Shown: positions 54,649 to 63,548, counted from the first letter of the stretch. The stretch: 64,000 bases of DNA from Ruegeria marina (GCF_900101475.1 NZ_FMZV01000010.1:62001-126000), one strand, 5' to 3'. Notes: generated from the sequence alone by a model not told the origin. Numbers and translations are program-made.

Positions 54649-55458
54649 ATGGCAGTAGGTATATTCGACTCGGGCCTGGGTGGCCTGACGGTCCTTGACG
54701 CGGCGCAGAAGCGACTGCCGGACGTGGATTTCCTCTATTATGCGGACAGTGCCCATGCACCTTACGGGGTGCGGACGCCCGAAGATATCTACCAACTGAC
54801 CCGCAAGGCCGTGCACGATCTCTGGAACCGGGGCTGTGATCTGGTGATCCTCGCCTGCAACACCGCCAGCGCTGCGGCGCTGCGCCGGATGCAGGAAGAA
54901 GGCGTTCCGCCGGGCAAGCGCGTGCTGGGCGTTTTCGTTCCCCTGATCGAGGCACTGACCGAACGCCAGTGGGGTGACAACAGCCCCCCGCGCGAGGTCA
55001 GCGTTCAGAACGTGGCGCTGTTCGCCACGCCGGCCACCGTTGCCAGCCGGGCGTTTCAGCGCGAACTCGCGTTTCGCGCTATCGGTGTGGATATCGAGGC
55101 ACAGGCCTGCGGCGGTGTGGTCGATGCCATTGAAGAGGGCGACCTGATCCTGGCCGAGGCACTGGTGCGCAGTCACGTGGACGCGCTCAAACGCAAGATG
55201 CCCTATCCACAGGCCGCCATTCTGGGATGTACCCATTACCCGTTGATGGAAAAGGCGTTTCAGGATGCGCTGGGGGCCGAAGTAAAAGTTTTCAGCCAGG
55301 GCAACCTGGTCGCGGAAAGTCTGGCCGATTACCTGCAACGGCACCCCAATATGCTGGGAACCGGTGCAGGTGGCTACCTGACCACGGGCAAGCCCGCGAC
55401 CGTAAGTGACCGGGCAACGCAGTTCCTGCGGCGAAAGATCGAGTTTCGGGCTGCCTGA
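54649..55458 (+). CDS. murI: Glutamate racemase
   Basis: Makes D-glutamate for peptidoglycan by cofactor-independent racemisation with two cysteines. The 269 residues hold [13 protein letters not shown] (4-16), [11 protein letters not shown], catalytic Cys70 in LACNTASA and Cys194 in LGCTHYPLM. It follows the acyltransferase gene with an 8-bp gap (AGGGAAAG as ribosome-binding site). Length is normal. Confidence 0.96.
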   Translation: MAVGIFDSGLGGLTVLDAAQKRLPDVDFLYYADSAHAPYGVRTPEDIYQLTRKAVHDLWNRGCDLVILACNTASAAALRRMQEEGVPPGKRVLGVFVPLIEALTERQWGDNSPPREVSVQNVALFATPATVASRAFQRELAFRAIGVDIEAQACGGVVDAIEEGDLILAEALVRSHVDALKRKMPYPQAAILGCTHYPLMEKAFQDALGAEVKVFSQGNLVAESLADYLQRHPNMLGTGAGGYLTTGKPATVSDRATQFLRRKIEFRAA

Positions 55459-55633
55459 CTTCGGTCAAGGTTATCGCTTTGCGAATGGTTTATTCCGGCA
55501 CCAAAGCAGCCGGTTCAGTTGCCGACCTGACAAAAGGTAGCAACGGCTATACCTTGCAGTGTGTCAACTGGATGTTAGGTGACGGTAAATCACAGGGTCA
55601 CGCATTGGCCCGATGGAAATTGGTGAGGACGCA

Positions 55634-56077
55634 ATGAAATCGCTCAAGAAACAACGCCGAATTCAGGTGATCGTCATGGCCGCCGTGGCGCTGGTACTGG
55701 CGACAGGATTGATCGGTTATGCGATGCGCGACGGTATCAACTTTTTCCGCGCGCCGAGCCAGGTGATCGCCGAACCGCCTTCGGAAACCGAGGTGTTTCG
55801 CCTGGGCGGACTGGTCGAGGCAGGCTCGCTTGTACGCGGTCAGGGTGAATCCGTGCGCTTTTCGGTGACCGACGGTGGCGAAAGCGTACCGGTTGTGTTC
55901 ACGGGTGTTCTGCCGGATCTCTTTGGCGAGAACCAGGGTATGATCGGCACCGGGAGATACGTGAACGGCGTGTTCGAGGCCTCTGAAATACTTGCAAAAC
56001 ATGATGAGACCTACATGCCGAAAGAGGTCATGGACGCGCTCAAGGAACAAGGCGTCTACAAGGCGCCCGAAAGCTGA
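55634..56077 (+). CDS. ccmE: Cytochrome c maturation haem chaperone CcmE
   Basis: Membrane-anchored periplasmic haem chaperone that binds haem covalently and hands it to the CcmF/CcmH ligation complex. The 147 residues: basic start, membrane span (about 10-30), OB-fold domain with FRLGGLVEAGSL, VFTGVLPDLFGENQGMIGTG, and the haem-binding HDETY motif (His123, Tyr127). ATG 55634 lies after TGAGGA. It ends in its own terminator (56105-56131), and the next genes are a phage-type lysis pair before ccmF. Confidence 0.97.
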   Translation: MKSLKKQRRIQVIVMAAVALVLATGLIGYAMRDGINFFRAPSQVIAEPPSETEVFRLGGLVEAGSLVRGQGESVRFSVTDGGESVPVVFTGVLPDLFGENQGMIGTGRYVNGVFEASEILAKHDETYMPKEVMDALKEQGVYKAPES

Positions 56078-56104
56078 CGACAAAAAGGCGTGTTGAGTTT
56101 TCCT

Positions 56105-56131
56105 GGGCGTTGCGCAAGCAGCGCCCTTTTT
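56105..56131 (+). terminator. Rho-independent terminator after ccmE
   Basis: GGGCGTTGC-gcaa-GCAGCGCCC with one T-G wobble, followed by TTTTT. It separates ccmE from the lysis gene pair. Confidence 0.9.
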
Positions 56132-56192
56132 GCTCGGCGGGTCTTAAGACCTTTGCCGGAGCCTCGGTCCGCATTTAGCGGAGGATTTCCAG

Positions 56193-56804
56193 ATGCAGAC
56201 GGTAAGGCAGATCGCCGAGGACATCGTGGCGCGCGAGGGCGGTTTCGTAGACGACCCGGATGATCCGGGCGGGGCAACGAATCATGGGGTGACCATTCAC
56301 ACGATGCGGCGTCTGGGCCTGGACCTGACCGGCGACGGCGTGATCGGCGTCGCCGATGTGCGGGCGCTCAGCCGGGCGCAGGCCATCGAGATTTTCCTGG
56401 CTCATTATTACGAACGCCCGCGCATCGGCGAAATGCCCGCGGCATTGCGGCCGTCGCTCTTTGACATGTACGTGAACGCGGGCGCGCAGGCGGTGGTGAT
56501 CCTGCAACGCCTGCTGCGCGACATGGGATACGAGGTCACGGTGGATGGCGCCATCGGGTCGCAGACTCTGCGCGCGGCGCGTGCGGCTGCGGAGCCTGAT
56601 GAGACGGCCTTGCGCGATTCTTACGGAGTGGCGCGCCGGAACTATTATTTTCGTCTCGCAGATCGGCGCAGCGCCAGCCGCAAATATGCGCGCACCCGGA
56701 GCGGCGGCAAGGGAGGCTGGATCAAGAGGGCCGAAGAGTTCATGTCGCCGCAGTTCCGGTTAAGCGAGGCCGAGTTCCAGAGGAGGGTGGCGGCATGGGT
56801 CTGA
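56193..56804 (+). CDS. GH108-type peptidoglycan hydrolase (endolysin of gene-transfer-agent type)
   Basis: Phage-type muramidase of 203 residues. The N-terminal part has the glycosyl hydrolase 108 signature IVAREGGFVDDPDDPGGATN with catalytic Glu15, then HGVTIHTM; the C-terminal half carries a peptidoglycan-binding segment (about 85-175, LRPSLFDMYVNAGAQAVVIL, DGAIGSQTLRAARA). It has no signal peptide, so release into the periplasm would need the holin that follows with a 10-bp overlap. In Rhodobacter capsulatus an equivalent endolysin and holin pair outside the main GTA cluster lyses cells to release the gene transfer agent. GGAGGA precedes the ATG. No other phage gene is present. Confidence 0.88.
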   Translation: MQTVRQIAEDIVAREGGFVDDPDDPGGATNHGVTIHTMRRLGLDLTGDGVIGVADVRALSRAQAIEIFLAHYYERPRIGEMPAALRPSLFDMYVNAGAQAVVILQRLLRDMGYEVTVDGAIGSQTLRAARAAAEPDETALRDSYGVARRNYYFRLADRRSASRKYARTRSGGKGGWIKRAEEFMSPQFRLSEAEFQRRVAAWV

Positions 56805-57373
56805 TCGGAGGCATCATCGAACTCTTTTTCGGCGGCGGCAGAAATGTCCTCCGCGAAACGGCTGCGGTCTTCAGGGAAAACGCCGACTCTGCCGCGCAGC
56901 GCGATGCGGATGCCCGTGCGCAGGCAATGGTCCAGTTCGGGGCCGAATTCGCGGTGCAGCGGCAAGGTCGGTTCGACCGGTTCATAGATGGATTGAACCG
57001 CCTGCCACGCCCGGCGCTGGCGCTGGGGACGCTGGGTCTGTTCGTGTCTGCCATGGTGGACCCGATCTGGTTCGCCGCCCGGATGCAGGGTATCGCGCTG
57101 GTGCCCGAACCGCTCTGGTGGCTGCTGGGGGTTATCGTGTCCTTCTACTTCGGCGCGCGGCATCAGATGAAATCGCAGGAGTTTCAGCGCAGTCTGGCGG
57201 AAACGGCCGCGCGCACGCCCCAGGTCGTGGCCAATATCGCCGCCATTCGCGAGTTTCGGCATGACACGCCGGGTGCCGCCGACCCCGGCCCGGATGTTCG
57301 CCTTGCGGCCGAGACGGCCCACCCCGAGGATAATGCGGCTCTGGAACACTGGCGCGGTCTGCGCCAGACCTGA
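56795..57373 (+). CDS. Holin of the gene-transfer-agent 3TM family
   Basis: A 192-residue membrane protein matching the GTA_holin_3TM type (PF11351). An amphipathic glycine-rich N-terminus (MGLIGGIIELFFGGGRNVLR), an acidic/Ala helix, then two clear membrane spans (about 73-95 ALALGTLGLFVSAMVDPIW; about 104-122 VPEPLWWLLGVIVSFYFGA) and a soluble C-terminal tail that is Ala/Glu rich. It overlaps the endolysin by 10 bp and ends 75 bp before ccmF, in the same direction. It is expected to form the membrane lesion that lets the endolysin reach the wall. Confidence 0.85.
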   Translation: MGLIGGIIELFFGGGRNVLRETAAVFRENADSAAQRDADARAQAMVQFGAEFAVQRQGRFDRFIDGLNRLPRPALALGTLGLFVSAMVDPIWFAARMQGIALVPEPLWWLLGVIVSFYFGARHQMKSQEFQRSLAETAARTPQVVANIAAIREFRHDTPGAADPGPDVRLAAETAHPEDNAALEHWRGLRQT

Positions 57374-57448
57374 CGGCGCGACACTTTGTGCCGCCGATCC
57401 AGGCGAAAGGGATTGGCGGCCGGCCGGTCCGGGGGCTATATCTCGGGC

Positions 57449-59413
57449 ATGGTTACGGAACTCGGACATTTCGCCCTAATTCTCGCCTTCATGGTGGCCA
57501 TCGTGCAGATGGTGGTGCCCATGGTTGGCGCCCAGAAACGCTGGACATCGTGGATGGCGGTCGCCGAACCGGCGGCCGGAATACAGTTTCTGCTCACGGC
57601 CTTTGCCTTTGCAGCACTGGTCTGGGCCTTCGTGACCTCGGATTTTTCGCTGCGCTTGGTGACGCTGAACAGCCATTCTGCCAAGCCGATGCTGTACAAG
57701 ATCAGCGGCACCTGGGGCAATCACGAGGGCTCGATGCTGCTCTGGGTTCTGATCGTGACCCTGTTCGGCGCGATGGCGGCGTGGTTCGGCGGCGGTCTTC
57801 CGCCCGCTCTCAAGGCACGCGTACTGGCGGTGCAATCCGCAATTGCCGTGGCGTTCTTTGCCTTCATCCTGTTCACGTCGAACCCGTTCCTGCGCCTGGC
57901 GGTGCCGCCCTTTGACGGGCAGGACCTGAACCCGTTGTTGCAGGATCCCGGCCTCGCCTTCCACCCGCCATTTCTCTACCTCGGCTACGTTGGCCTCAGC
58001 ATGGCGTTTTCCTTTGCCGTCGCCGCCCTGATCGAGGGCAGGGTTGATGCCGCCTGGGGCCGCTGGGTGCGGCCCTGGACGCTGGCGGCCTGGATATTCC
58101 TGACCATCGGCATCGCGCTGGGATCGTGGTGGGCCTATTACGAACTCGGCTGGGGTGGGTTCTGGTTCTGGGATCCGGTTGAGAATGCAAGCTTCATGCC
58201 CTGGCTTCTCGCGGCTGCGCTTCTGCATTCGGCCATCGTGGTGGAAAAGCGGGAGGCTCTGAAAAGCTGGACCATCCTGCTCGCGATCCTGGCGTTCGGT
58301 TTCTCGCTGATCGGCACGTTCATCGTGCGATCCGGTCTGTTGACCAGCGTCCACGCCTTTGCCAATGACCCCGAACGCGGCGTCTTCATCCTGATCATTC
58401 TGGGCGTTTTTACCGGCGGCGCGCTGACGCTTTTTGCCGCCCGCGCACAGGAGATGGAGGCCAAGGGCGTCTTTTCGGTGGTCAGCCGCGAAAGCGCGCT
58501 TGTGCTCAACAACATCCTGCTGGCGGTGGGGTGTTTCGTGGTGTTCTTCGGAACGCTCTGGCCGATCATGGCCGAGATGTTCTTTGACCGCAAACTTTCG
58601 GTCGGCGCGCCCTTTTTCAACGCCGCTTTCACGCCCTTCATGGTGGCCCTTGGCCTGGCGCTGCCGCTTGGGGCGATCCTGCCGTGGAAGCGGGGCAGGC
58701 TGGGGCGTGCGGTCTATGCCTTGCGTTATGCCTTCTTTCTGGCTCTTGCCCTGGCCATACTGGTCTGGGCCTTGCAGAGCGGACGCAGCGCAATGGGGCC
58801 GGTCGGGCTGTTCCTTGGCGCCTGGATCACCTTTGGTGCCATAGTCGATCTCTGGAGCCGCACAGGGCGGGCCGGCAATTTTGGCCGTATATTGCGGTTG
58901 CCCCGCGCAGACTGGGGCAAGGCGGTGGCCCATACAGGGCTCGGCGTGACCATGTTCGCCATTGCCGGGCTTATGGCCTGGGAGGTCGAGGATATTCGTG
59001 TCGCCCGGCTTGGCGAACCTTTCGAGGTGGGGGGCTTTACCCTGACGCTGGAAAAGGTCGAACGGGTTCAGGGTCCGAACTACTTTTCGACAATGGGGAG
59101 CGTCATTCTGGAAAAGGGTGACCGTCAGGTGGCGGTGCTGAACCCTGAAAAACGCGAATATCCGGTGTCGCGGATGCCGACGACCGAAGCTGCCATCGAC
59201 TACAGGTTCCTGCGCGATGTCTATGTGGTGATCGGCGACCGCCAGGATGATGGCGGCTGGACCGTCCGGACCTATATCAAGCCCTTTGCCAACTGGATCT
59301 GGGCCGGCTCTCTGCTGATGGCGCTTGGCGGCCTGCTCAGCCTCAGTGACCGTCGATTCCGCGTGGCCGCGGGGGCCCGCCAGGCGCCGGCGGGCGGGGT
59401 GCCGGCGGAATGA
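57449..59413 (+). CDS. ccmF: Cytochrome c haem lyase subunit CcmF
   Basis: Multi-span inner-membrane protein that attaches haem to apocytochrome c with CcmH. The 654 residues show about 14-15 spans, the tryptophan-rich periplasmic WWD motif (WGGFWFWDPVENASFMPW), HPPFLYLGYVGLSMAF with a haem-ligand His, and the C-terminal periplasmic domain (RMPTTEAAIDYRFLRDVYV). ATG 57449 gives the usual start MVTELGHFALIL; an upstream start would add a stretch unrelated to the family. The preceding lysis pair is only 75 bp away, so some ccmF transcripts may start or pass through there. ccmH overlaps its stop by 4 bp. Confidence 0.97.
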   Translation: MVTELGHFALILAFMVAIVQMVVPMVGAQKRWTSWMAVAEPAAGIQFLLTAFAFAALVWAFVTSDFSLRLVTLNSHSAKPMLYKISGTWGNHEGSMLLWVLIVTLFGAMAAWFGGGLPPALKARVLAVQSAIAVAFFAFILFTSNPFLRLAVPPFDGQDLNPLLQDPGLAFHPPFLYLGYVGLSMAFSFAVAALIEGRVDAAWGRWVRPWTLAAWIFLTIGIALGSWWAYYELGWGGFWFWDPVENASFMPWLLAAALLHSAIVVEKREALKSWTILLAILAFGFSLIGTFIVRSGLLTSVHAFANDPERGVFILIILGVFTGGALTLFAARAQEMEAKGVFSVVSRESALVLNNILLAVGCFVVFFGTLWPIMAEMFFDRKLSVGAPFFNAAFTPFMVALGLALPLGAILPWKRGRLGRAVYALRYAFFLALALAILVWALQSGRSAMGPVGLFLGAWITFGAIVDLWSRTGRAGNFGRILRLPRADWGKAVAHTGLGVTMFAIAGLMAWEVEDIRVARLGEPFEVGGFTLTLEKVERVQGPNYFSTMGSVILEKGDRQVAVLNPEKREYPVSRMPTTEAAIDYRFLRDVYVVIGDRQDDGGWTVRTYIKPFANWIWAGSLLMALGGLLSLSDRRFRVAAGARQAPAGGVPAE

Positions 59414-59868
59414 AGCGGCTGATCCTGATCCTGATTGTGTCGTTGTTGGCGACGCCGCTCTGGGCGGTGCAACCCGACGAGGTGCTGGCGGACCCAGTGC
59501 TGGAGCAAAGGGCCCGCGATCTGAGCAAGGGGCTGCGCTGCCTGGTTTGCCGCAACGAAAGCATCGACGAATCGAATGCGGAACTGGCCCGTGACCTGCG
59601 TCTTCTTCTGCGCGAACGCCTGGTGGCCGGGGACAGCGACACGCAAGCCATCGACTATATCGTTGACCGCTATGGCGAATATGTCCTGCTGAAACCGACG
59701 ACAACGGGGGCGAACTGGCTGTTGTGGCTTGCCGGGCCTCTCATGTTGCTGGTGGCGGCGGGAATGGGCTGGGCATTTGTTCGCGGCCGGTCGGTTGCGG
59801 CAGCCCCGGCTGAAGAGGTGCTGAGCGCCGAAGAGCAGGAACGCCTGCGCCGCATTCTCGAAGAGTGA
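59410..59868 (+). CDS. ccmH: Cytochrome c maturation thiol oxidoreductase CcmH
   Basis: Periplasmic, membrane-anchored thioredoxin-like reductant that keeps the CXXCH motif of apocytochromes reduced for haem attachment. The 152 residues have a signal peptide (1-19), the active GLRCLVCRNESIDES motif (Cys44, Cys47) and a C-terminal membrane span (about 100-120, NWLLWLAGPLMLLVAAGMGWA). The ATG overlaps the ccmF stop (ATGA). The ccmI-like C-terminal domain present in some fused forms is absent here. CcmA-D and CcmG genes are not in the window. Confidence 0.95.
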   Translation: MKRLILILIVSLLATPLWAVQPDEVLADPVLEQRARDLSKGLRCLVCRNESIDESNAELARDLRLLLRERLVAGDSDTQAIDYIVDRYGEYVLLKPTTTGANWLLWLAGPLMLLVAAGMGWAFVRGRSVAAAPAEEVLSAEEQERLRRILEE

Positions 59869-59944
59869 CGCGCGGTTCTTCTTTTACGGTCGCGCAACTT
59901 GCGTCAGTTTGCAGGCATAAAAGCTGCGACCGAGGGCCATTGGC

Positions 59945-60721
59945 ATGGAATACGATACGATCACCCTGGACATTACCGACGGCCTCGCGGTCCTGACCCT
60001 CAACCGGCCGGACAAGATGAATGCACTGACCGGACGGATGCGCGCCGAAATCACCTTTGCGATGGGTGCGGCGGCAAAAGAAGCGCGGGCCATCGTGCTG
60101 ACGGGGGCGGGGCGGGCGTTCTGCACCGGTCAGGATCTGGGCGATGCAGGCAGTTCGGGCCGGATTGATCTGGAGCGGACCCTGCGTGACGAATACAATC
60201 CCATGCTCGAGGCGATCTATGACTGCCCGGTGCCCACGATTGCGGCTGTGAACGGTCCTGCCGCGGGGGCGGGCGCAAATCTGGCGCTCTGCGCCGATGT
60301 GGTGATCGCGGCCGAAAGCGCCTATTTCCTTCAGGCTTTCGCCCGGATCGGCCTGATGCCCGATGCGGGTGGAACGTGGTTCATGCCGCGTCAGATGGGG
60401 TTGGCCAAGGCGATGGGGGCGGCGCTGTTCGCCGACAAGATCACCGCGCGCCAGGCCGAAAACTGGGGCATGATCTGGGAGGCCGTTCCCGACGACGCAT
60501 TCGACGCGCACTGGCGCAAGCGCGCGGCCTATCTGGCCGAGGGCCCCACTGCCGCATTCGCCAACATAAAGAAGGCGATCCGTGCCAGCTTTGACAATTC
60601 CCTTCCGGATCAGCTGGCTTCAGAGGCACATTTGCAGGGCGAATGCGGCCGCACGCGAGATTTCCAGGAGGGTGTCGTCGCCTTCATGGAAAAGCGCGCC
60701 GCAAATTTTGAAGGCCGGTGA
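59945..60721 (+). CDS. Enoyl-CoA hydratase/isomerase (PaaG-like)
   Basis: Crotonase-family protein of 258 residues. The fold motifs are LTLNRPDKMNAL (about 18-29), GRAFCTGQDLGDAG (oxyanion hole region), VPTIAAVNGPAAGAGANLAL and ARIGLMPDAGGTW. Asp in LMPDAGG takes the place of the second catalytic Glu of classic hydratases, as in PaaG-type isomerases (ring-opened phenylacetyl-CoA pathway), so isomerase activity is as likely as hydration. No other paa gene is adjacent. It starts 76 bp after ccmH. Confidence 0.85.
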   Translation: MEYDTITLDITDGLAVLTLNRPDKMNALTGRMRAEITFAMGAAAKEARAIVLTGAGRAFCTGQDLGDAGSSGRIDLERTLRDEYNPMLEAIYDCPVPTIAAVNGPAAGAGANLALCADVVIAAESAYFLQAFARIGLMPDAGGTWFMPRQMGLAKAMGAALFADKITARQAENWGMIWEAVPDDAFDAHWRKRAAYLAEGPTAAFANIKKAIRASFDNSLPDQLASEAHLQGECGRTRDFQEGVVAFMEKRAANFEGR

Positions 60722-60764
60722 CCACACATCGAATTGACAATACCCGGGTGTAAGGGCGCATCAT

Positions 60765-62324
60765 GTGGGAATGAGTGCCCCGACCAGAAACCCGGCCGCT
60801 GCCGTCCTGGAACATCTGACAGGGCGCAATCGGGGTCTGTATTCCTGGATCACCTCCGACACGGTAGACATCCTGCTGGATGATAACGGCATGCTGCGCG
60901 CGCTGGCGCCCGGCGACCTGCGGGTGTCCGGCCAGGCTGTCGCCCGGATCTTCCGGCAGGAGAACGGGTATCACCTGATCACCGCTCCGGCGGCGCGGGT
61001 CTGGGTGAACCGGCGGCCAGTCGAAGCCGCCGACTTGTCGTCGGGCGACGTGATAGAGTTCGAGCAACATGGACCCTTGTCGCGCCTGCGGATCTATGAC
61101 GCCAAGAACCATCCGCAGTCTGGCCTGTCCGAGGTGCTGGGCGACGCGCGCAGCTATCTGCGCACCAGCCGCCGCCCGCTGCTGGGCCGATTGTCCATGG
61201 CGTCACGGATGGTTCTGAGCCGTGTCTTTGCCAGACCCGCCATCCTGTTCCGGACCGCCGTCGCGCTTGCGATTCTGGTGCTGGCGATGGTAGCGGGCTG
61301 GCAGTATTTTTCCGACCGGGCCCTGCGGGCACAGATCGAAAGCGGACGTTTTCAGGTCGATGCGCTCGCCTCGGCGCTCGAACGGAGCCAGCGCGAAGCG
61401 ATCCGGCCCGGCGACCTGAGCGCGCTTCAGGACGAGATCGGGGTTCGACTGCGCCTGAACGCGGAACGGATCGACACGCTCGAGGATCAATCGACAGCAG
61501 GTACACGGGTAATTTCCCTGGCGACGGGATCGGTCGTGTTCTTGCAGGGCGGGTATGGTTTGCGGGTTCGGGAAACCGGGCAGATGCTGCGGCATGTCCT
61601 GGGGCGCAACGGTTCACGCCTGATACTTCCGAATGGTCAGCCCATGCTGTCGCCGGACGGGCAGGGCGCCGTGGCCGAGGCGCAGGTTACCGGCACGGGT
61701 TTTGTCTTGCGCGGAGCAGGGGCAATCGTCACGAACCGCCATGTTGCCGCACCTTGGGAACGCAATACGGCGCTTCAGTTCGGCGGTGACGTGCTGGAGC
61801 CGGTACTGACCCGGTTTATCGGCTACTTCCCTGGCCGGTCCGGGTCGGTCGATCTGTCCATCATAGCGCTCAGTGACACTGCCGATCTCGCGATCGTGGC
61901 GCCAGCCGATGTTTCCATTCTGCCCAAAGGGCTGGATCTTGCCGAAACCTTGCCCCTGCCCGGACAGGAGGTTCTCGTAATGGGCTATCCGACCGGCCTG
62001 ATGTCCATGCTGGCCCGCTCGGGCGAACAATTTGTCGAAGACTTGCGCCTGTCCGGACGCACCGATTTCTGGGAGGTGGCCGAGCAACTGGCCGGGGCCG
62101 GCCTGATGTGGCCTCTGTCAAGCCGGGGGATCGTTGGACAGATCACCCACGCCTCGGTGGTCTACGATGCCGAAACCACCTATGGCGGCAGCGGCGGTCC
62201 GGTCCTGAACCTTCAGGGGGAGGTCGTGGCGGTCAATACCGCGATCCTGCCGGAATTCGGAGGGTCGAACCTGGGTATTCCGGTGCAAGAGGTGCGGGCG
62301 CTGCTGTCAGCGCCCATCCAGTAA
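60765..62324 (+). CDS. Membrane-anchored trypsin-like serine protease with FHA-like N-terminus
   Basis: A 519-residue protein with three parts: a cytosolic beta-rich N-terminus (about 25-110) that looks like a divergent forkhead-associated fold (LRVSGQAVARIFRQENGYHL), one membrane span (about 161-180, LFRTAVALAILVLAMVAGW), a coiled coil (about 185-245), then a trypsin-like domain with an intact triad: His326 (IVTNRHVAAP), Asp374 (DTADLAIVAP) and Ser476 (TYGGSGGPVLN). The architecture recalls stress-signalling HtrA-like proteases, but the PDZ domain is missing. GTG 60765 has the better-spaced AAGGG; ATG 60771 is an alternative. Converges on bmt. Confidence 0.8.
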   Translation: MGMSAPTRNPAAAVLEHLTGRNRGLYSWITSDTVDILLDDNGMLRALAPGDLRVSGQAVARIFRQENGYHLITAPAARVWVNRRPVEAADLSSGDVIEFEQHGPLSRLRIYDAKNHPQSGLSEVLGDARSYLRTSRRPLLGRLSMASRMVLSRVFARPAILFRTAVALAILVLAMVAGWQYFSDRALRAQIESGRFQVDALASALERSQREAIRPGDLSALQDEIGVRLRLNAERIDTLEDQSTAGTRVISLATGSVVFLQGGYGLRVRETGQMLRHVLGRNGSRLILPNGQPMLSPDGQGAVAEAQVTGTGFVLRGAGAIVTNRHVAAPWERNTALQFGGDVLEPVLTRFIGYFPGRSGSVDLSIIALSDTADLAIVAPADVSILPKGLDLAETLPLPGQEVLVMGYPTGLMSMLARSGEQFVEDLRLSGRTDFWEVAEQLAGAGLMWPLSSRGIVGQITHASVVYDAETTYGGSGGPVLNLQGEVVAVNTAILPEFGGSNLGIPVQEVRALLSAPIQ

Positions 62325-62326
62325 TC

Positions 62327-63343
62327 TCAGGCGCGCCGACGGCGGCCACCACGGGCGCGGCGCTCGCCGCTCTCGTCTCCGGTTCCGTCTGATGCCGAAG
62401 TGAAGGGGCCAAGCGCCGCGACGATCTGGTCAAGCGTCGGCCGTGCGCCGCGCGGCGTGCTGTCCAGTGCCGCGCGCATCTTCACAAGATGTTCGGGCAT
62501 GGTTCCGCAGCAACCACCAATGATCTTGGCTCCGGCGTCGCGGGCCATGGTGGCGTAGACGGCCATCAGGTCAGGTGTGCCGTCATAGTGAATATGCCCG
62601 TCCACGTATTTCGGGATGCCGGCATTGCCCTTGGAGATGATCGGGCGCTCGGTGCCCTGGGCGACGAAACCCAGCACGGTGCGCAGGATATCCGATGCGC
62701 CGGTGCCGCAATTGGCGCCAAAGGCCAGCGGCGGGTTGGGCAGGCTTTCGACCAGTTGCACCATGTCGGCCGAGGTGACACCCATCATCGTGCGTCCGGC
62801 GGTGTCGAAGCTCATGGTGCCGCACCAGGGCATGTCGGCCAGCGCAAAGGCTTCGGCGGCGGCGCGGTATTCCTCGGGGGCGGAAATCGTTTCCAGCCAC
62901 AGGACATCGACCCCGCCTTCCTTCAACCCTTCGGCCTGTTCATGAAACATTTCGACCGCGGCAGCGTGGCTCAGGCTGCCGACAGGCTCCATGATCTCTC
63001 CGGTCGGTCCGACCGATCCGGCCACGATCACCTTGCGGCCTGCCTTGTCCGCGATCTCACGCCCGAGTTCGGCGCCGATCCGGTTCAACTCGCGCACGCG
63101 GCCTTGGGCATCGTGCAGCTTCAGGCGCGCGGCGGTGCCGCCGAACGTGTTGGTCAGGAAAAGGTCGCTGCCGGCATCGACCGAGCCTTTGTAGAGCGCA
63201 CGGATCTTGTCGGGCTCGTCCGCGTTCCACAGTTCAGGAGCGTCGCCGGATTGCAGGCCCATCTTGAAAAGATTGGTGCCGGTTGCGCCATCTGCCAGAA
63301 TGACATCGTGGCTGGCGAGCATTGCAACGAAAGCGTTTGTCAT
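62327..63343 (-). CDS. bmt: Betaine/homocysteine S-methyltransferase
   Basis: Zinc-dependent methyltransferase making methionine from homocysteine; in marine Rhodobacteraceae this type uses glycine betaine and is often annotated bmt. The 338 residues keep the TIM-barrel motifs LADGATGTNLFKMG (16-29), LFLTNTFGGT, and the zinc ligands FGANCGTGAS and IIGGCCGTMPEH (three cysteines). A basic tail ends it (RRARGGRRRRA). The 5' leader contains stem-loops (63344-63480) that may be regulatory. The methyl donor is inferred from the group, not visible in the sequence. Confidence 0.85.
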   Translation of the reverse strand: MTNAFVAMLASHDVILADGATGTNLFKMGLQSGDAPELWNADEPDKIRALYKGSVDAGSDLFLTNTFGGTAARLKLHDAQGRVRELNRIGAELGREIADKAGRKVIVAGSVGPTGEIMEPVGSLSHAAAVEMFHEQAEGLKEGGVDVLWLETISAPEEYRAAAEAFALADMPWCGTMSFDTAGRTMMGVTSADMVQLVESLPNPPLAFGANCGTGASDILRTVLGFVAQGTERPIISKGNAGIPKYVDGHIHYDGTPDLMAVYATMARDAGAKIIGGCCGTMPEHLVKMRAALDSTPRGARPTLDQIVAALGPFTSASDGTGDESGERRARGGRRRRA

Positions 63344-63480
63344 GTCTTGGGACTCCTGATGGGGCGGTGCCCGTGGGACCCGCTCGGATGGGCAGATGTC
63401 TCACGAAGCCGTGAGAGTGGCAAACCAAAACTTCTCATCATGTTCATGAGCCACATTCAGCGCAGGGCTGCGCGTTTTGC
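63344..63480 (-). promoter_or_regulatory. Structured 5' leader candidate of bmt
   Basis: On the bmt strand the leader has TCTCACG-gctt-CGTGAGA, a perfect 7-bp stem capped by a tetraloop (63401-63418), followed by TGCCC and GGGCA and a second G/C-rich dyad close to the start codon. Such a layout could be a riboswitch or attenuator. It does not match the SAM-II or SAM/SAH consensus that I know. Confidence 0.35.
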
Positions 63481-63494
63481 GATGCCCAAACAAA

Positions 63495-63525
63495 GAAGCC
63501 CGCGAATTCATGTTTCGCGGGCTTC
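63495..63525 (-). terminator. Rho-independent terminator after DUF1476 gene
   Basis: GAAGCCCGCGAA-ttcatgt-TTCGCGGGCTTC, perfect 12-bp stem; AAACAAA on its left gives TTTGTTT on the minus transcript. It lies 24 bp past the DUF1476 stop. Confidence 0.88.
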
Positions 63526-63548
63526 GAGCGGTCGTGGAGAAACGGAAT

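Noticed and set aside
56193-57373. Prophage remnant
   Set aside because: No integrase, capsid, tail, repressor or attachment repeats; the pair fits a GTA release cassette better.
57476-59704. 742-codon frame opposite ccmF
   Set aside because: Antisense to an unmistakable ccmF; composition (Gln/Arg/His/Pro rich) is that of a shadow frame.
63344-63480. SAM-II or SAM/SAH riboswitch before bmt
   Set aside because: The leader was compared by eye with the consensus I remember and lacks the conserved core; kept only as an unspecified structured leader.
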